NCBI GenBank assembly: GCA_034231615.1
Contig: CM067315.1
Span: 36,619,129-36,683,128 of the forward strand
Reading direction: 5' to 3'
Length of the DNA stretch: 64,000 bases
Origin: Meghimatium bilineatum
Lineage: Eukaryota; Mollusca; Gastropoda; Stylommatophora; Philomycidae
The notes beneath the pieces were generated by a model. The model worked only from the letters and a program-made list of their open reading frames with translations, had not been told where the DNA came from and did no database searches. The translations under genes and the position numbers were made by a program. Positions 30,201 to 33,132 of the stretch are shown here, piece by piece (position 1 is the stretch's first letter; each line of letters begins with the position of its first letter).

Positions 30201-32439
30201 TACCCAATTAAGACGGGGTCGGTCAGGAAGCCGTTGCAATCTGAAAATAATTCCCTTATGAATGAGCCAAGGACCACTCATACGTAAAGCCGGTGCGCTA
30301 ACCACTGCGCCACGTTGCCCCCACATTCGATGGACAAGAAAAGTTAACAATACCTAATGAACAATTCAAGATCATCTATTTAACAACCATGTAATACAAG
30401 ATTATATATTTAACAACCAAGTGTTACAAGATTATACGAGGCGTGTTCAAATGAAAACGGGACTTGTTACACCACGCGTGATAGAGCGCACTGATATTGA
30501 TGACATTTTGCACTAGTAATGAGTATCCAATAATTGACATACGGTCACGTGTTCATCTTCCCAGCATGCATATGTGCTGCAGAAGACTGTTAACAATATG
30601 GCGGGTGTGATTCCGAACCCGTCCAAAGTGAATCAGCGTGCTGTGATCCAGTTTCTTTCATTTGAAGGATGTCAAGCAGTAGACATTCATTGGAGAATGA
30701 AGGCAGCATATGGTGACAAATGTTTGTCGAGGACCAGAGTGATGGAGTGGGTGCGTATGTTTAAAGACGGACGTGAGTTAACGGCAGATCTTGCACGGCC
30801 AGGTCAGGCGCATATTGTTGCAACAGAAGAAGCCATAGCCGTGCTTGATAAAGCAGTACTGACTGACCGTCGTCGGAGCATTCGTTCGCTTGCAGAAGAA
30901 TTCCATATGTCAATTGGGACAGCCCACATGGTTGTTCGGAAGAAATTGAACTATCGGAAGGTGTGTTCACAGTGGGTCCCACGGATGTTGACTGACCACC
31001 ATAAGGAAGAACGGATGGGGTGGAGTTTGAACCACCTGATGCGTTACAGGGCAGAGGGTGATGCATTTCTGTTGAGCATTGTGGCAGGTGATGACGTGAA
31101 GACAGCGGTGACCACATGGTTCAGAGAACAGCCACGCAACTTTTTCTCGGACGGCATTCGACGTCTACCTAAACAGTGGGATGCTTGCCTAAATGCATAC
31201 GGAGATTTTTTCTGATGAACCCAGGTGCATTCTTATTCACAAGTGGTTGCTTTGTTCAATTCCGTTGAAAATATTAAATTGCGTATGATACTTTTTAAAT
31301 AAATCCACAAGTCCCGTTTTCATTTGAACACGCCTCGTATATTAAACAATCATGCAATATAAGATTACATATTTAACAACCATGCAATACACGATTATAT
31401 ATTTAACAACCATGCAATACAAGATTATATATTTAACAACCATGCAATACAAGATTATATATTTAACAACCATGCAATACAAGATTATATATTTAACAAC
31501 CATGCAATACAAGATTATATATTTAACAACCATGCAATACAAGATTATATATTTAACAACCATGCAATACAAGATTATATATTTAACAACCATGCAAAAC
31601 AAGATCATCTATTTAACAACCATGCAATACAAGATTATATATTTAACAACCATGCAATACAAGATTATATATTTAACAACCATGCAAAACAAGATCATCT
31701 ATTTAACAACCATGCAATACAAGATTATATATTTAATAACCATACAATTCAAGATTATATATATATTTAACAACCATGCAAATTACAGAAATAATATGTA
31801 TTAAATGCAAAGAGTGAAATTCTGAATGATGCATATTTTCCATACAGAGTAGGAGTAATGCCTTGTATCGAATATATAGAACATCAGCAGAAACAGTGGT
31901 TTGGTCACAATGTCAGAATGAACCCACGCCAAATACTACTGAGAACTTATAACAAACAATGAGCTGGATACAGAGGAAAGGGAAGACCGAGAAAGATATG
32001 GATTGATAACATCACGACCAATCTCCACAAACACGGATTCAGTATCATTCAGGCATCACATCTGGCCGTGAACAGAAATTTATAGCTACCACCCCTACGC
32101 TTAACGTTAAGTGTGGATTCTATAAACCAGCTTCCACATGGGGATAAACAATAGTATATTTACAGCTACCACCCCCACGTTTAACGGTAAGTGTGGATTC
32201 TATAAACCAGCTTCCACATGGGGATAAATAATAATATATTTTCCATAATGTAAAAATAAAAAACTCTTAAATAATATTGTAATTTTTTTTCCAGCTACAT
32301 CGTCTGTGTACGAGGCGTGCGAATGACGTCCTCATGCCGTAATGATGGCTACCCATATTACAACCCAGCACGACTAAGTTGTGAAGACTTTGCCTCTACT
32401 TCAAATATATGTCTACATCGTCAGAACACCATTTACTAA
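353..32439 (+). CDS. Secreted two-domain CBM14 (peritrophin-A) chitin-binding protein, five exons
   Basis: Spliced coding sequence joining 353-419, 11695-11874, 24458-24505, 27708-27789 and 32295-32439, giving 173 residues. Residues 1 to about 23 form a hydrophobic signal peptide. Domain 1 has six cysteines at 30, 43, 50, 60, 72 and 79, with the spacing of the CBM14/peritrophin-A family. The linker contains R-F-K-R at 92-95, a furin-type site. Domain 2 has cysteines at 106, 124, 130, 140, 155 and 165, plus an extra one at 100. CBM14 domains bind chitin outside the cell, in cuticle, peritrophic matrix, shell matrix or mucus; the substrate here is inferred from the family. All junctions are GT-AG and phase-consistent (1,1,1,2). 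Only about 1.6 percent of the locus is coding. The domain calls are strong; exon 3 is the least certain part because it is short. A gene predictor could easily miss this gene. Confidence 0.72.
556..1080. repeat. Minisatellite, unit about 26-27 bp
   Basis: About 19 imperfect copies of a unit built on ATTCGTTTATTGTAGTGTGA followed by CATGTC or CATCTGTA. It lies in intron 1. Copies vary mainly at the CATGTC/CATCTG and TGTAG/TGAAG positions. Confidence 0.85.
1081..1724. other. Intron 1 segment without recognised feature
   Basis: AT-rich sequence with short direct repeats of GTAGACTGACGTA near 1083-1105. Open frames here are short and have no recognisable protein motif on either strand. Confidence 0.4.
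1725..1786. repeat. (TCTA)n microsatellite
   Basis: Interrupted run of CTAT/CTATC repeats directly adjoining the 3' tail of the retrotransposon fragment that follows on the minus strand. Confidence 0.85.
1785..1990 (-). mobile_element. LINE 3' end, reverse transcriptase C-terminus (family L1)
   Basis: The minus-strand translation contains ETVEGRRSRKGGGIKAWTEN, then IKDW, then RNRWRTPCADALNV. This is the post-RT C-terminal tail of a non-LTR element. The same tail occurs at 44947-45714, 46770-46981 and 51697-51849, so these copies define one family whose 3' end reads into a TTGATTGA-type tail. The copy is 5' truncated. Confidence 0.75.
2038..2324 (+). mobile_element. SINE type B, full-length copy with 31-bp target-site duplication
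   Basis: About 287 bp starting GTCGCCCGGGTGTTGCC and ending in a GAA-rich tail after GAGAACGAACGC. An AT-rich 31-bp sequence is duplicated exactly at 2007-2037 and 2325-2355, which defines both ends. Other copies lie at 50773-51060 (minus), 5323-5610 (minus, diverged), 38273-38407 (5' truncated) and 21195-21305 (fragment). I see no clear tRNA-type A/B box at its head. Confidence 0.8.
2356..2876. other. Intron 1 segment, nothing recognised
   Basis: AT-rich single-copy-looking DNA between a SINE and a LINE fragment. It holds no long frame, no terminal repeat and no array. Confidence 0.4.
2877..3262 (-). mobile_element. LINE fragment, reverse transcriptase C-terminal region
   Basis: Minus-strand translation with one small internal duplication gives ELRCYRRVLRILWTARKTNQ then EVLRKINIQ and, after a disruption, HIKRHNDMETVLLEG. 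This is the conserved C-terminal thumb/tail region of RTE/Jockey-like elements. A 19-bp segment (TGTCTCTTAATGTGACC...) is tandemly duplicated near 3068-3108, so the copy is dead. Confidence 0.7.
3518..3671 (-). mobile_element. SINE type A with 14-bp target-site duplication
   Basis: 154-bp element whose 3' tail is the GAA-rich run (read as TTCTTC on the plus strand). GTGTTGAAGCATTC is duplicated at 3504-3517 and 3672-3685. A perfect 30-bp palindrome centred on CCATGG occupies 3555-3584. Other copies: 8488-8650, 27247-27403 and 59390-59553. Confidence 0.85.
3686..4329. other. Intron 1 segment, nothing recognised
   Basis: No repeat family shared with the rest of the window was seen. An open stretch from 4127 has no recognised domain and runs into the tandem array, so I do not call it coding. 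Confidence 0.35.
4330..4765. repeat. Composite minisatellite, 16/32-bp units
   Basis: Alternating blocks of AAGGTAATAAATCAAG and AAGGTGTATATTAAG or ACAGGTGTATATTAAG. The unit has no stop codon in several frames, which creates overlapping lysine-rich open frames with no biological support. Confidence 0.85.
4804..5108. repeat. Minisatellite, 42-bp unit, about 7 copies
   Basis: Nearly identical copies of a unit beginning AACATACTGAACTGATCATA. Because 42 is divisible by three and the unit lacks stops, the minus strand shows two long repetitive frames; these are artefacts of the repeat. Confidence 0.9.
5323..5610 (-). mobile_element. SINE type B, diverged copy
   Basis: Starts on the plus strand with TTCTTCTTCTTCTGCGTTCG (the tail). 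It keeps the core GACACATTCGACTTCAGCAT and ends near GGGTCTCTAGCAACCCA, the counterpart of the GGGCCCGGCAACAC head. Many point changes suggest an old insertion. Confidence 0.7.
5645..5860 (+). mobile_element. LINE 3' end (family L2)
   Basis: Plus-strand tail related to 15340-15605 and 47470-47780, sharing ATGGATACCAACAGGCAGAA and the ending GCGCTAAAGGAAAATGA. Translation in one frame gives the SLAWIPTGRRARRRPK motif of LINE C-termini. Truncated and interrupted by stops. Confidence 0.65.
5880..5990. repeat. Fragment related to dispersed repeat E
   Basis: Contains GAGAGGGAATCACTTATAAG and ATGTCCCTTGCGACATGATTCTAG, resembling 58335-58420 and the end of the 38996-39420 repeat. Short and diverged. 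Confidence 0.4.
6170..6420. mobile_element. Palindromic foldback MITE, copy 1
   Basis: The arms around GACTTCATTCG...CGAATGATGTC and the inner arms CTATTTATATACATGGAGTCG...CGACTCCAAGTATATACATG are inverted repeats of one another, with TGCCAAAATAGCCAAGG at the centre. Related copies are at 20085-20345, 20545-20735, 20790-20935 and 28115-28345. It has no coding capacity. Confidence 0.7.
6421..7033. other. AT-rich intronic DNA, nothing recognised
   Basis: Low-complexity AT-rich sequence between the foldback element and a short tandem repeat; no supported feature. Confidence 0.35.
7034..7130. repeat. Short tandem repeat, about 31-bp unit, 3 copies
   Basis: Three copies of GGTCATGTGATAAACTACACC with variable spacers such as CGTATTGCA. 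Confidence 0.8.
7247..7540 (+). mobile_element. Probable tRNA-derived SINE
   Basis: The head shows an A-box-like TGGCCTAGTTG and, about 45 bp on, a B-box-like GGTTCCAAAC, the layout of an internal RNA polymerase III promoter. A clover-leaf-like head is followed by an unrelated body. No clear target-site duplication was found, so the ends are approximate. Confidence 0.45.
7541..8319. other. Intronic DNA, nothing recognised
   Basis: Contains one GC-rich pocket (CGCCCCCCTCCCTCCGGATG near 7849) in otherwise AT-rich sequence. Nothing coding or repetitive was identified. Confidence 0.35.
8320..8487. repeat. Tandem repeat, 56-bp unit, interrupted by a SINE
   Basis: About three copies of a unit starting TTGATATACCTAGATA and containing CACAGGTTATATCGTACAAA. 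The last copy is split by the SINE at 8488-8650 and resumes at 8651-8680. Confidence 0.8.
8488..8650 (-). mobile_element. SINE type A with 12-bp target-site duplication
   Basis: 163-bp copy inserted into the preceding tandem repeat. ATACCTAGATAT is duplicated at 8476-8487 and 8651-8662. The central palindrome is present but decayed compared with the 3518-3671 copy. Confidence 0.85.
8663..9206. other. Intronic DNA, nothing recognised
   Basis: No array, terminal repeat or coding motif seen between the SINE and the CT microsatellite. Confidence 0.35.
9207..9244. repeat. (CT)n microsatellite
   Basis: About 19 uninterrupted CT units. Frames reading through it as Arg-Glu repeats are not genes. 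Confidence 0.95.
9454..9591 (-). mobile_element. SINE type D, CAAA-tailed, with 9-bp target-site duplication
   Basis: 138-bp element with a TTTG run as its tail on the plus strand and the core GGCCTAGCACATCCGATTTC, related to the core of types A to C. ACAAAAATA is duplicated at 9445-9453 and 9592-9600. Confidence 0.7.
9852..10633. repeat. Minisatellite, 11-bp unit GAGACACAACA, about 70 copies
   Basis: Long array of GAGACACAACA with GAGACACAATA variants. Since 11 is not a multiple of three and no frame contains a stop, all three minus-strand frames stay open for about 260 to 300 codons of Cys/Val/Ser/Leu repeats. No start context, splice sites or family support a gene. Confidence 0.95.
10637..10795 (+). 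mobile_element. LINE reverse transcriptase fragment between two minisatellites
   Basis: Plus-strand translation gives NIMLNDHTLEEVNTCKYLGY, then after a gap MERIIQGFENKCYRHML, both conserved pieces of the RT C-terminal region (compare YLGS...MERRLQAFEYKCYRR in 44971-45714). The minisatellite that follows is built from its FENKCYR codons. Confidence 0.7.
10796..11007. repeat. Minisatellite, 13-bp unit ACAAATGTTACAG, about 16 copies
   Basis: Copies alternate between ACAAATGTTACAG and ACAAATATTACAG. The same 13 bases occur once inside the adjoining RT fragment at 10775-10787, the likely seed. Confidence 0.9.
11008..11576. other. Intron 1 segment with a short repeat-E end
   Basis: The only match is at 11087-11120, where GTGAGCCATTGGTGAGACCCA matches the end of the repeat at 60523-60886 and, inverted, 38996-39420. 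The remainder is unrecognised. Confidence 0.35.
11577..11652. repeat. Tandem repeat, 21-bp unit, 3.5 copies
   Basis: Unit TTTTACTCTACACCCTATACG, ending about 40 bp before the exon 2 acceptor, so it may lengthen the pyrimidine-rich region there. Confidence 0.8.
11695..11874 (+). CDS. Exon 2: first CBM14 chitin-binding domain
   Basis: Acceptor TTTCTAG|AG followed by GTTTATGGTCAGTTGAAATG. The translation contains KCSDGTVQRFTGDPCSRQYS, then RCENGSLHYAMCVGG and GECVPYSKECPDP. Its six cysteines are spaced 12, 6, 9, 11 and 6 residues apart, fitting CBM14. The donor is G|gtactg, leaving phase 1. Phase and reading frame continue into exon 3 and back to exon 1. The open frame beyond the donor is only the TTGTT array. 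Confidence 0.8.
11905..12470. repeat. TTGTTGTTATTATTG-type minisatellite
   Basis: Degenerate array of TTGTTGTTTGTTGTTATTA units starting about 30 bp after the exon 2 donor. Plus-strand frames through it read as Leu/Val/Cys/Tyr-rich polypeptides and should not be joined to the chitin-binding exon. Confidence 0.9.
12490..13325 (+). mobile_element. LINE reverse transcriptase, I/Nimb-like, broken
   Basis: Frame-hopping translation gives TTPGPNGV, WLHCYLRPLPKPGN, a stretch around VTIDLEKAYNDVDF and then SIQPMGHTFTFTDDISIYKI. FTDD stands where RTs have Y-x-D-D. Several frameshifts and stops. Related to the minus-strand piece at 16427-16870 and possibly to the RNase H piece at 21690-22215, suggesting one RNase H-bearing LINE family. 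Confidence 0.65.
13326..13924. other. Intron 2 segment, nothing recognised
   Basis: No motif or shared repeat. Open frames of 60 to 85 codons lack domain support. Confidence 0.35.
13925..14610 (+). mobile_element. LINE reverse transcriptase C-terminal region with terminal zinc-finger remnant
   Basis: Broken translation with the landmarks KFEYLGRTLSQTATINEDVA, LRCLRNFMG, QLRWIGHIVRMPDKR, FYGELCDGKRSIGGQ and a C-terminal CRHCHILFTPHDFGWH remnant of a C2H2-type finger. This layout (thumb, GELxxGKR box, C2H2 finger) marks one widespread invertebrate LINE group. A second decayed member is at 26460-26840. Confidence 0.75.
14896..15251. mobile_element. pogo/Tigger-like MITE, TA target site
   Basis: 356-bp non-coding element starting CAGTAGACATCCGATTATTC and ending GATAATCGGATTTCTACTG, imperfect inverted termini, flanked by TA on both sides (14894-14895 and 15252-15253). 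The internal subterminal ATTCGGATAATTG motif repeats in inverted form. Confidence 0.75.
15340..15605 (+). mobile_element. LINE 3' end (family L2)
   Basis: Translation from 15381 gives EWIPTGKRARGRPKETLRRT and, after LLRESKTPNIHTIQE, ends in NWRDLTSALCAN*. This is the RT C-terminal tail. It matches 5645-5860 and 47470-47780 and is followed by a GATAATGATGATGATG tail. Confidence 0.75.
15606..16159. other. Intron 2 segment, nothing recognised
   Basis: AT-rich; the first 25 bp look like the simple-repeat tail of the preceding LINE. Confidence 0.35.
16160..16380 (+). mobile_element. Possible LINE C-terminal remnant
   Basis: A decayed stretch reading ALKWVPSNKRE, then a frameshifted TESEHHLRTTHRRIP, resembles the WTPPGKRKRGRP tail of LINE C-termini. 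Multiple frameshifts; weak call. Confidence 0.35.
16427..16870 (-). mobile_element. LINE reverse transcriptase fragment, I/Nimb-like
   Basis: Minus-strand translation: KVALRCGCWISKLIKIHLGL followed by PQGYHLSPVLFSVHT, matching RT motif 4 (GLPQGSPLSPVLFN-type). Downstream, with breaks, come LDRIVSWCADSGTLINQEK and SLQYLGVHP. The catalytic Y-x-D-D block is lost between the two parts. Confidence 0.75.
16996..17373. mobile_element. pogo/Tigger-like MITE, TA target site
   Basis: 378-bp element with termini CAGTCATCCCTC and GAGGGATGTCTG and subterminal TACTTCGCGGT and TATCGCGG motifs. TA duplicated at 16994-16995 and 17374-17375. No transposase. Confidence 0.75.
17376..18391. other. AT-rich intron 2 segment
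   Basis: Contains a diverged direct repeat of CGTATATTCACACACAAAAC at about 17378 and 17600. An open frame at 18052-18357 has no recognised domain. Confidence 0.35.
18392..18672. repeat. Tandem repeat, 43-bp unit, about 6.5 copies
   Basis: Unit contains GACATTATTTACTCGATTGT then ATAAACGTAATTAAACCTTG. Outer copies are more diverged than inner ones. Confidence 0.85.
18673..19238. other. Intron 2 segment, nothing recognised
   Basis: A minus-strand frame at 18774-19070 lacks splice sites or homology I could name. Otherwise AT-rich. Confidence 0.3.
19240..19340 (+). mobile_element. Possible tRNA-derived SINE head
   Basis: A B-box-like GGTTTGAAACC follows GTGGTCTGGGGAGC. The A box is not convincing. 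Could be a decayed SINE. Confidence 0.3.
19385..19540 (+). repeat. Dispersed repeat F, copy 1
   Basis: Shares GAGCTACAGAGTTGCGTGCT, then ATGAGTGGTACTCTCGGCAG and GTCAATCCTCTACGACTTTTG with 29745-29885 in the same orientation. Class unknown; no terminal repeats seen. Confidence 0.65.
19562..19870 (-). mobile_element. LINE 3' end (family L3)
   Basis: Read on the plus strand it begins TCATCAGGTGCCATACCAGC. It is the reverse of the tail that ends the RT at 33905-34800 and matches 34913-35310. Encodes remnants of the FMRQ...ITTGKI...RGRQR tail. Confidence 0.7.
20085..20345. mobile_element. Palindromic foldback MITE, copy 2
   Basis: Outer arms GAGGCCTTCATTTG...CGAATGAAGGCC, inner arms CTATTTATATACTTAGAATC...CAAGCATATAAATAGTAACC, centre TCCAAAATAGCCAAGGC. 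Confidence 0.7.
20545..20735. mobile_element. Foldback MITE, copy 3 (diverged)
   Basis: Keeps TTTTGGCAGACGACTCCAAT and TAATAGTGACCAACAG from the right half of the family. The left arm is poorly kept. Confidence 0.5.
20790..20935. mobile_element. Foldback MITE, copy 4 (diverged)
   Basis: Contains GGCTATTTTTTGGCATGCGA followed by CGCCAAGTATATAAAAAGTG. It lies about 55 bp from copy 3, so two related copies are arranged in tandem. Confidence 0.5.
21195..21305 (+). mobile_element. SINE type B, 3' fragment
   Basis: TTGCAGCACATCTGTAAACC, then AACGCATTCTGTTCTCTTGA and a GAACGAAGAAGAGAAAG tail match the 3' half of type B. Confidence 0.6.
21306..21689. other. Intron 2 segment, nothing recognised
   Basis: No shared repeat apart from a possible SINE-core remnant CACACCTGACACATCCATGG at about 21643. 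Confidence 0.3.
21690..22215 (+). mobile_element. LINE RNase H domain remnant
   Basis: Translation from 21875 includes VSILSDSLNMIQKVKTGNVR and FVPGHAGVEGNEHADKLASL, the D-S and H-x-G-x-x-G-N-E-x-A-D motifs of LINE-encoded RNase H. The upstream part with the first catalytic Asp is frameshifted. Such domains degrade the RNA strand during retrotransposition in I/R1/Jockey-related LINEs. Confidence 0.8.
22265..22555 (+). mobile_element. LINE 3' end with TTA-repeat tail
   Basis: Plus-strand reading gives VFSVRRRGKEDMAGYINE then RMLKDRNVWRSF, the LINE C-terminal tail, ending in a (TTA)n run at about 22517-22552 as expected for a microsatellite-tailed LINE. Similar in layout to 46595-47165. Confidence 0.65.
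22556..23030. other. Intron 2 segment with weak LINE-like text
   Basis: A frame at 22711-22899 ends in TERTALHAICAPRG, reminiscent of the end of LINE C-termini. Too short for a firm call. Confidence 0.3.
23031..24168. repeat. Minisatellite, 22-bp unit, about 52 copies
   Basis: Very regular array of CAGTACAGTCAGATTGTGTT plus CC, CT or TT. The last two bases vary between copies while the rest is almost fixed. The unit has no plus-strand stops, so several long overlapping frames appear; none is a gene. Lies 290 bp before exon 3. Confidence 0.95.
24205..24390. repeat. Tandem repeat, about 27-bp AT-rich unit
   Basis: About seven copies of TATGTTAATAGTATAATATT plus AGTA/AGTAAG. Confidence 0.85.
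24458..24505 (+). CDS. Exon 3: linker with furin-like site
   Basis: 48-bp exon between a good acceptor (TTCATTCAG) and a consensus donor (ATG|gtaagt). In phase 1 it reads VTERTFTSRFKRQTN, joining CCT-G of exon 2 (Gly) and AT of exon 4 (Asp). R-F-K-R fits the furin rule R-x-K/R-R. Frame 0 is also open, so the assignment rests on phase agreement with exons 2 and 4. Confidence 0.55.
24780..24815 (+). ncRNA. Hammerhead-like motif, copy 1
   Basis: CTGACGA (24787-24793), a possible 4-bp stem GACT/AGTC with an intervening loop, and GAAAC (24807-24811). This resembles the hammerhead core CUGANGA...GAAA, with one extra A before the stem. Such motifs are described in Penelope-like elements. No full ribozyme fold is established here. 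Confidence 0.3.
25092..25882. repeat. Minisatellite, 39-bp unit, 16 copies, between direct repeats
   Basis: Array at 25211-25838 of a unit starting CTCCTCAAGGTTCCCACACA. Flanks GATAAATAGTGTTGTATTTG (25112) and GATAAACACTGCTGTATTTG (25855) are parts of a 45-bp direct repeat bracketing the array. 39 is a multiple of three, so both strands show spurious long frames. Confidence 0.9.
25883..26459. other. Intron 3 segment, mostly unrecognised
   Basis: Contains two imperfect copies of AATTGGCATGGCATCTAC (26188 and 26241). The last part may be decayed LINE sequence running into the next feature. Confidence 0.3.
26460..26840 (+). mobile_element. LINE C-terminus with GELxxGKR box and zinc-finger remnant
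   Basis: Frame-hopping translation: LGHTRRMGNGIILNDLLHGE, then GKRSQGLSLLWHNDACKFDL, DADIVTESWEHDTLDWSVW and a terminal Cys/His-rich piece. It parallels the end of 13925-14610, here disrupted by several frameshifts. Confidence 0.6.
26942..27243 (+). mobile_element. LINE 3' end (L3-like tail)
   Basis: Reads LEHLISTGNIKGRRDRGRQR, then EKLLDGLVLWHGRSLPTELI, the RT C-terminal tail, ending just before a SINE insertion. Confidence 0.7.
27247..27403 (-). mobile_element. SINE type A
   Basis: Tail TTCTTCTTCTGCGTTCATTC on the plus strand, the GATCATGGTCCTGCTAGAT half of the palindrome, and the end ACATCCGTCTTCGGCGG. Possible short duplication TTGATT at both sides. Confidence 0.75.
27424..27707 (+). 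pseudogene. Four decayed tandem copies of the 5' part of exon 4
   Basis: Blocks starting at about 27424, 27496, 27569 and 27640 each resemble the first ~50 bp of exon 4 (ATTGTTCCAGAACATATGCC...) together with its upstream acceptor region. Block 27496 keeps an acceptor (CGTTAACAG) and reads CLPTYVYPNDLSRVLYVS against CSRTYACPNDLTSVFIYP in exon 4. Other blocks contain stops. Period 68 to 73 bp. None has the second cysteine part or the donor. Confidence 0.65.
27708..27789 (+). CDS. Exon 4: first half of CBM14 domain 2
   Basis: Acceptor TTATCATCAACAG and donor AG|gtatgt. The 26 complete codons read CSRTYACPNDLTSVFIYPDW then SNKQCD. Phase 1 in, phase 2 out. It supplies cysteines 1 and 2 of the second domain; exon 5 supplies cysteines 3 to 6. 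The immediate upstream copies are described separately. Confidence 0.7.
27790..28114. other. Start of intron 4, nothing recognised
   Basis: Begins with a short GTAT run after the donor. No motif or shared repeat. Confidence 0.35.
28115..28345. mobile_element. Palindromic foldback MITE, copy 5
   Basis: Outer arms TTCTAGCTAAATTAATTGGG...CTCAGCTAGAAG, then GGCCTTCATTCG...CGAAGGAAGAC, inner TATTTATATACTTGGAATC...CTCCAAGTATATAAATAG. The best preserved inner hairpin of the family. Confidence 0.75.
28388..28735. repeat. Minisatellite with two unit lengths (23 and 26 bp)
   Basis: First about seven copies of GTAAACAGATCATCCTTGAA plus CAT, then about eight copies in which CATGT becomes CACGTTAT, giving a 26-bp unit. 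A sharp switch at about 28547 shows two expansion phases. Confidence 0.9.
28736..29040. other. Intron 4 segment, nothing recognised
   Basis: AT-rich; the right end may be decayed 5' or 3' flank of the adjoining LINE. Confidence 0.3.
29041..29510 (-). mobile_element. LINE reverse transcriptase C-terminal region (family L4)
   Basis: Minus-strand translation: VLTYGSESWKSTQATDNKLN, then SFENKCFRKLMNINWNDFVT, ALMWSPEGKRKTGSPKITLK and KISALCVAYGTKGTN at the end. Same layout as the better copy at 54490-55785. One stop interrupts it. Confidence 0.8.
29745..29885 (+). repeat. Dispersed repeat F, copy 2
   Basis: Matches 19385-19540 across AGTTACGTGCTATGAGTGGT and CAATCCTCTACGTCTTTTGA, same orientation, 10.4 kb apart. 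Confidence 0.65.
30078..30326 (-). mobile_element. tRNA-derived SINE with 11-bp target-site duplication
   Basis: The minus-strand head GGGGGCAACGTGGCGCAGTG continues GTTAGCGCACC and contains the A box TGGCGCAGTGG. TCGATGGACAA is duplicated at 30067-30077 and 30327-30337. The B box is decayed. Confidence 0.75.
30356..30436. repeat. Left part of 30-bp minisatellite, split by mariner
   Basis: Copies of ATTTAACAACCATGTAATAC plus AAGATTATAT precede the mariner. The array continues after it at 31338-31795. Confidence 0.85.
30437..31337 (+). mobile_element. Internally deleted mariner-like element
   Basis: 901 bp with perfect 31-bp terminal inverted repeats (30437-30467 and 31307-31337, starting CGAGGCGTGTTCAAATGAAA) and TA target duplications at 30435-30436 and 31338-31339. 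Full-length mariners are about 1.3 kb, so about 400 bp is missing. It interrupts the 30-bp minisatellite and is probably young, since the termini are identical. Confidence 0.9.
30598..31215 (+). pseudogene. Truncated mariner transposase
   Basis: Open frame of about 205 codons starting MAGVIPNPSKVNQRAVIQFL. The N-terminal HTH region (WRMKAAYGDKCLSRTRVMEW, VRMFKDGRELTADLARPGQA) and second helical domain (SIRSLAEEFHMSIGTAHMVV) are intact. After LNHLMRYRAEGDAFLLSIVA and GD it jumps to VKTAVTTWFREQPRNFFSDG and the normal C-terminus. At most the first catalytic Asp is left; the region with the second and third catalytic Asp is deleted in frame, so it cannot cleave DNA. The usual transposase is about 345 residues. 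The retained DNA-binding half could still bind the terminal repeats, which is inference. The call family (mariner, SETMAR-like HTH) is secure. Confidence 0.85.
31338..31795. repeat. 30-bp minisatellite, right part
   Basis: About 15 copies of a unit ATTTAACAACCATGCAATAC plus AAGATTATAT. Frames on both strands are open because the unit has ten codons without a stop. Confidence 0.95.
31843..32236 (+). mobile_element. LINE 3' end with duplicated tail
   Basis: Translation: GVMPCIEYIEHQQKQWFGHN, VRMNPRQILLRTYNKQ, a stop, then GKGRPRKIWIDNITTNLHKH and LPPLRLTLSVDSINQLPHGD. The last 78 bp (GCTACCACCCCTACGCTTAA...) are tandemly duplicated at about 32079-32156 and 32157-32235. Ends 60 bp before exon 5. 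Confidence 0.75.
32295..32439 (+). CDS. Exon 5: second half of CBM14 domain 2 and stop
   Basis: Strong acceptor (AATTTTTTTTCCAG) then C completing a Ser codon with exon 4. Translation YIVCVRGVRMTSSCRNDGYP continues YYNPARLSCEDFASTSNICL and ends HRQNTIY*. The four cysteines and the Y-x-x-C-V start fit the second half of CBM14. The other two frames stop quickly. TAA at 32437-32439. Confidence 0.75.
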
Positions 32440-32520
32440 GCTACATTGTTTTAAGAAAATTCAATCCTCGAAATAGTATCTTCGTATTGAAAGAAGTGTC
32501 TTTGTAGTGAGAGATGTAAT

Positions 32521-32850
32521 GCTATATATATATATATATATATATATATGTGGGCTAACAGAGATGTTATGTTATATATGTGTGGGCTAACAGAGATGTT
32601 ATGTTATATATGTGTGGGCTAACAGAGATGTTATGTTATATATGTGTGGGCTAACAGAGATGTTATGTTATATATGTGTGGACTAACAGAGATGTTATGT
32701 TATATATGTGTGGGCTAACAGAGATGTTATGTTATATATGTGTGGACTAACAGAGATGTTATGTTATATATGTGTGGACTAACAGAGATGTTATGTTATA
32801 TATGTGTGGGCTAACAGAGATGTTATGTTATATATATGTGGACTATCTCA
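32521..32850. repeat. Minisatellite, 32-bp unit, about 10 copies, after an (AT)n run
   Basis: Unit GGGCTAACAGAGATGTTATG plus TTATATATGTGT, with GGGCTAAC/GGACTAAC variants. It begins about 80 bp after the stop codon and so may lie in the 3' untranslated part. Confidence 0.9.
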
Positions 32851-33066
32851 CTTGGCTTCTTCATACATTTATATTATTTCTCAATGACTGCAACATTTTA
32901 AAAATGCCATATTTTCTCTAAATTTCTAACCTTTCTGAACATTCATTTCTTGCAATTTTCTCTCATTTCTATTGGGGAATAGTAATATATATATGTGTGT
33001 GTAACATAGCCTATTCAGGACGCAACCATCAACCCAGTATTTTTTTACTGCAGTTATTTTGCAGGC

Positions 33067-33072
33067 AATAAA
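33067..33072 (+). terminator. Candidate polyadenylation signal
   Basis: AATAAA about 630 bp downstream of the stop codon of the chitin-binding gene, the first canonical hexamer I noticed. Use is unproven. Confidence 0.3.
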
Positions 33073-33106
33073 AATACACTCAGTAATTTGTCATTGCTTT
33101 CTGAAG

Positions 33107-33132
33107 TAATAATAATAATAATAATAATAATA
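33107..33132. repeat. (AAT)n microsatellite
   Basis: About eight AAT units, next to the 3' end of the minus-strand LINE fragment that follows. Confidence 0.85.

Noticed and set aside
30078..30326. tRNA gene on the minus strand
   Set aside because: A box is perfect but the sequence is 249 bp with a target-site duplication, so it is a SINE.
31342..31804. 150-codon repetitive frame
   Set aside because: 30-bp minisatellite, same reason of unit length divisible by three.
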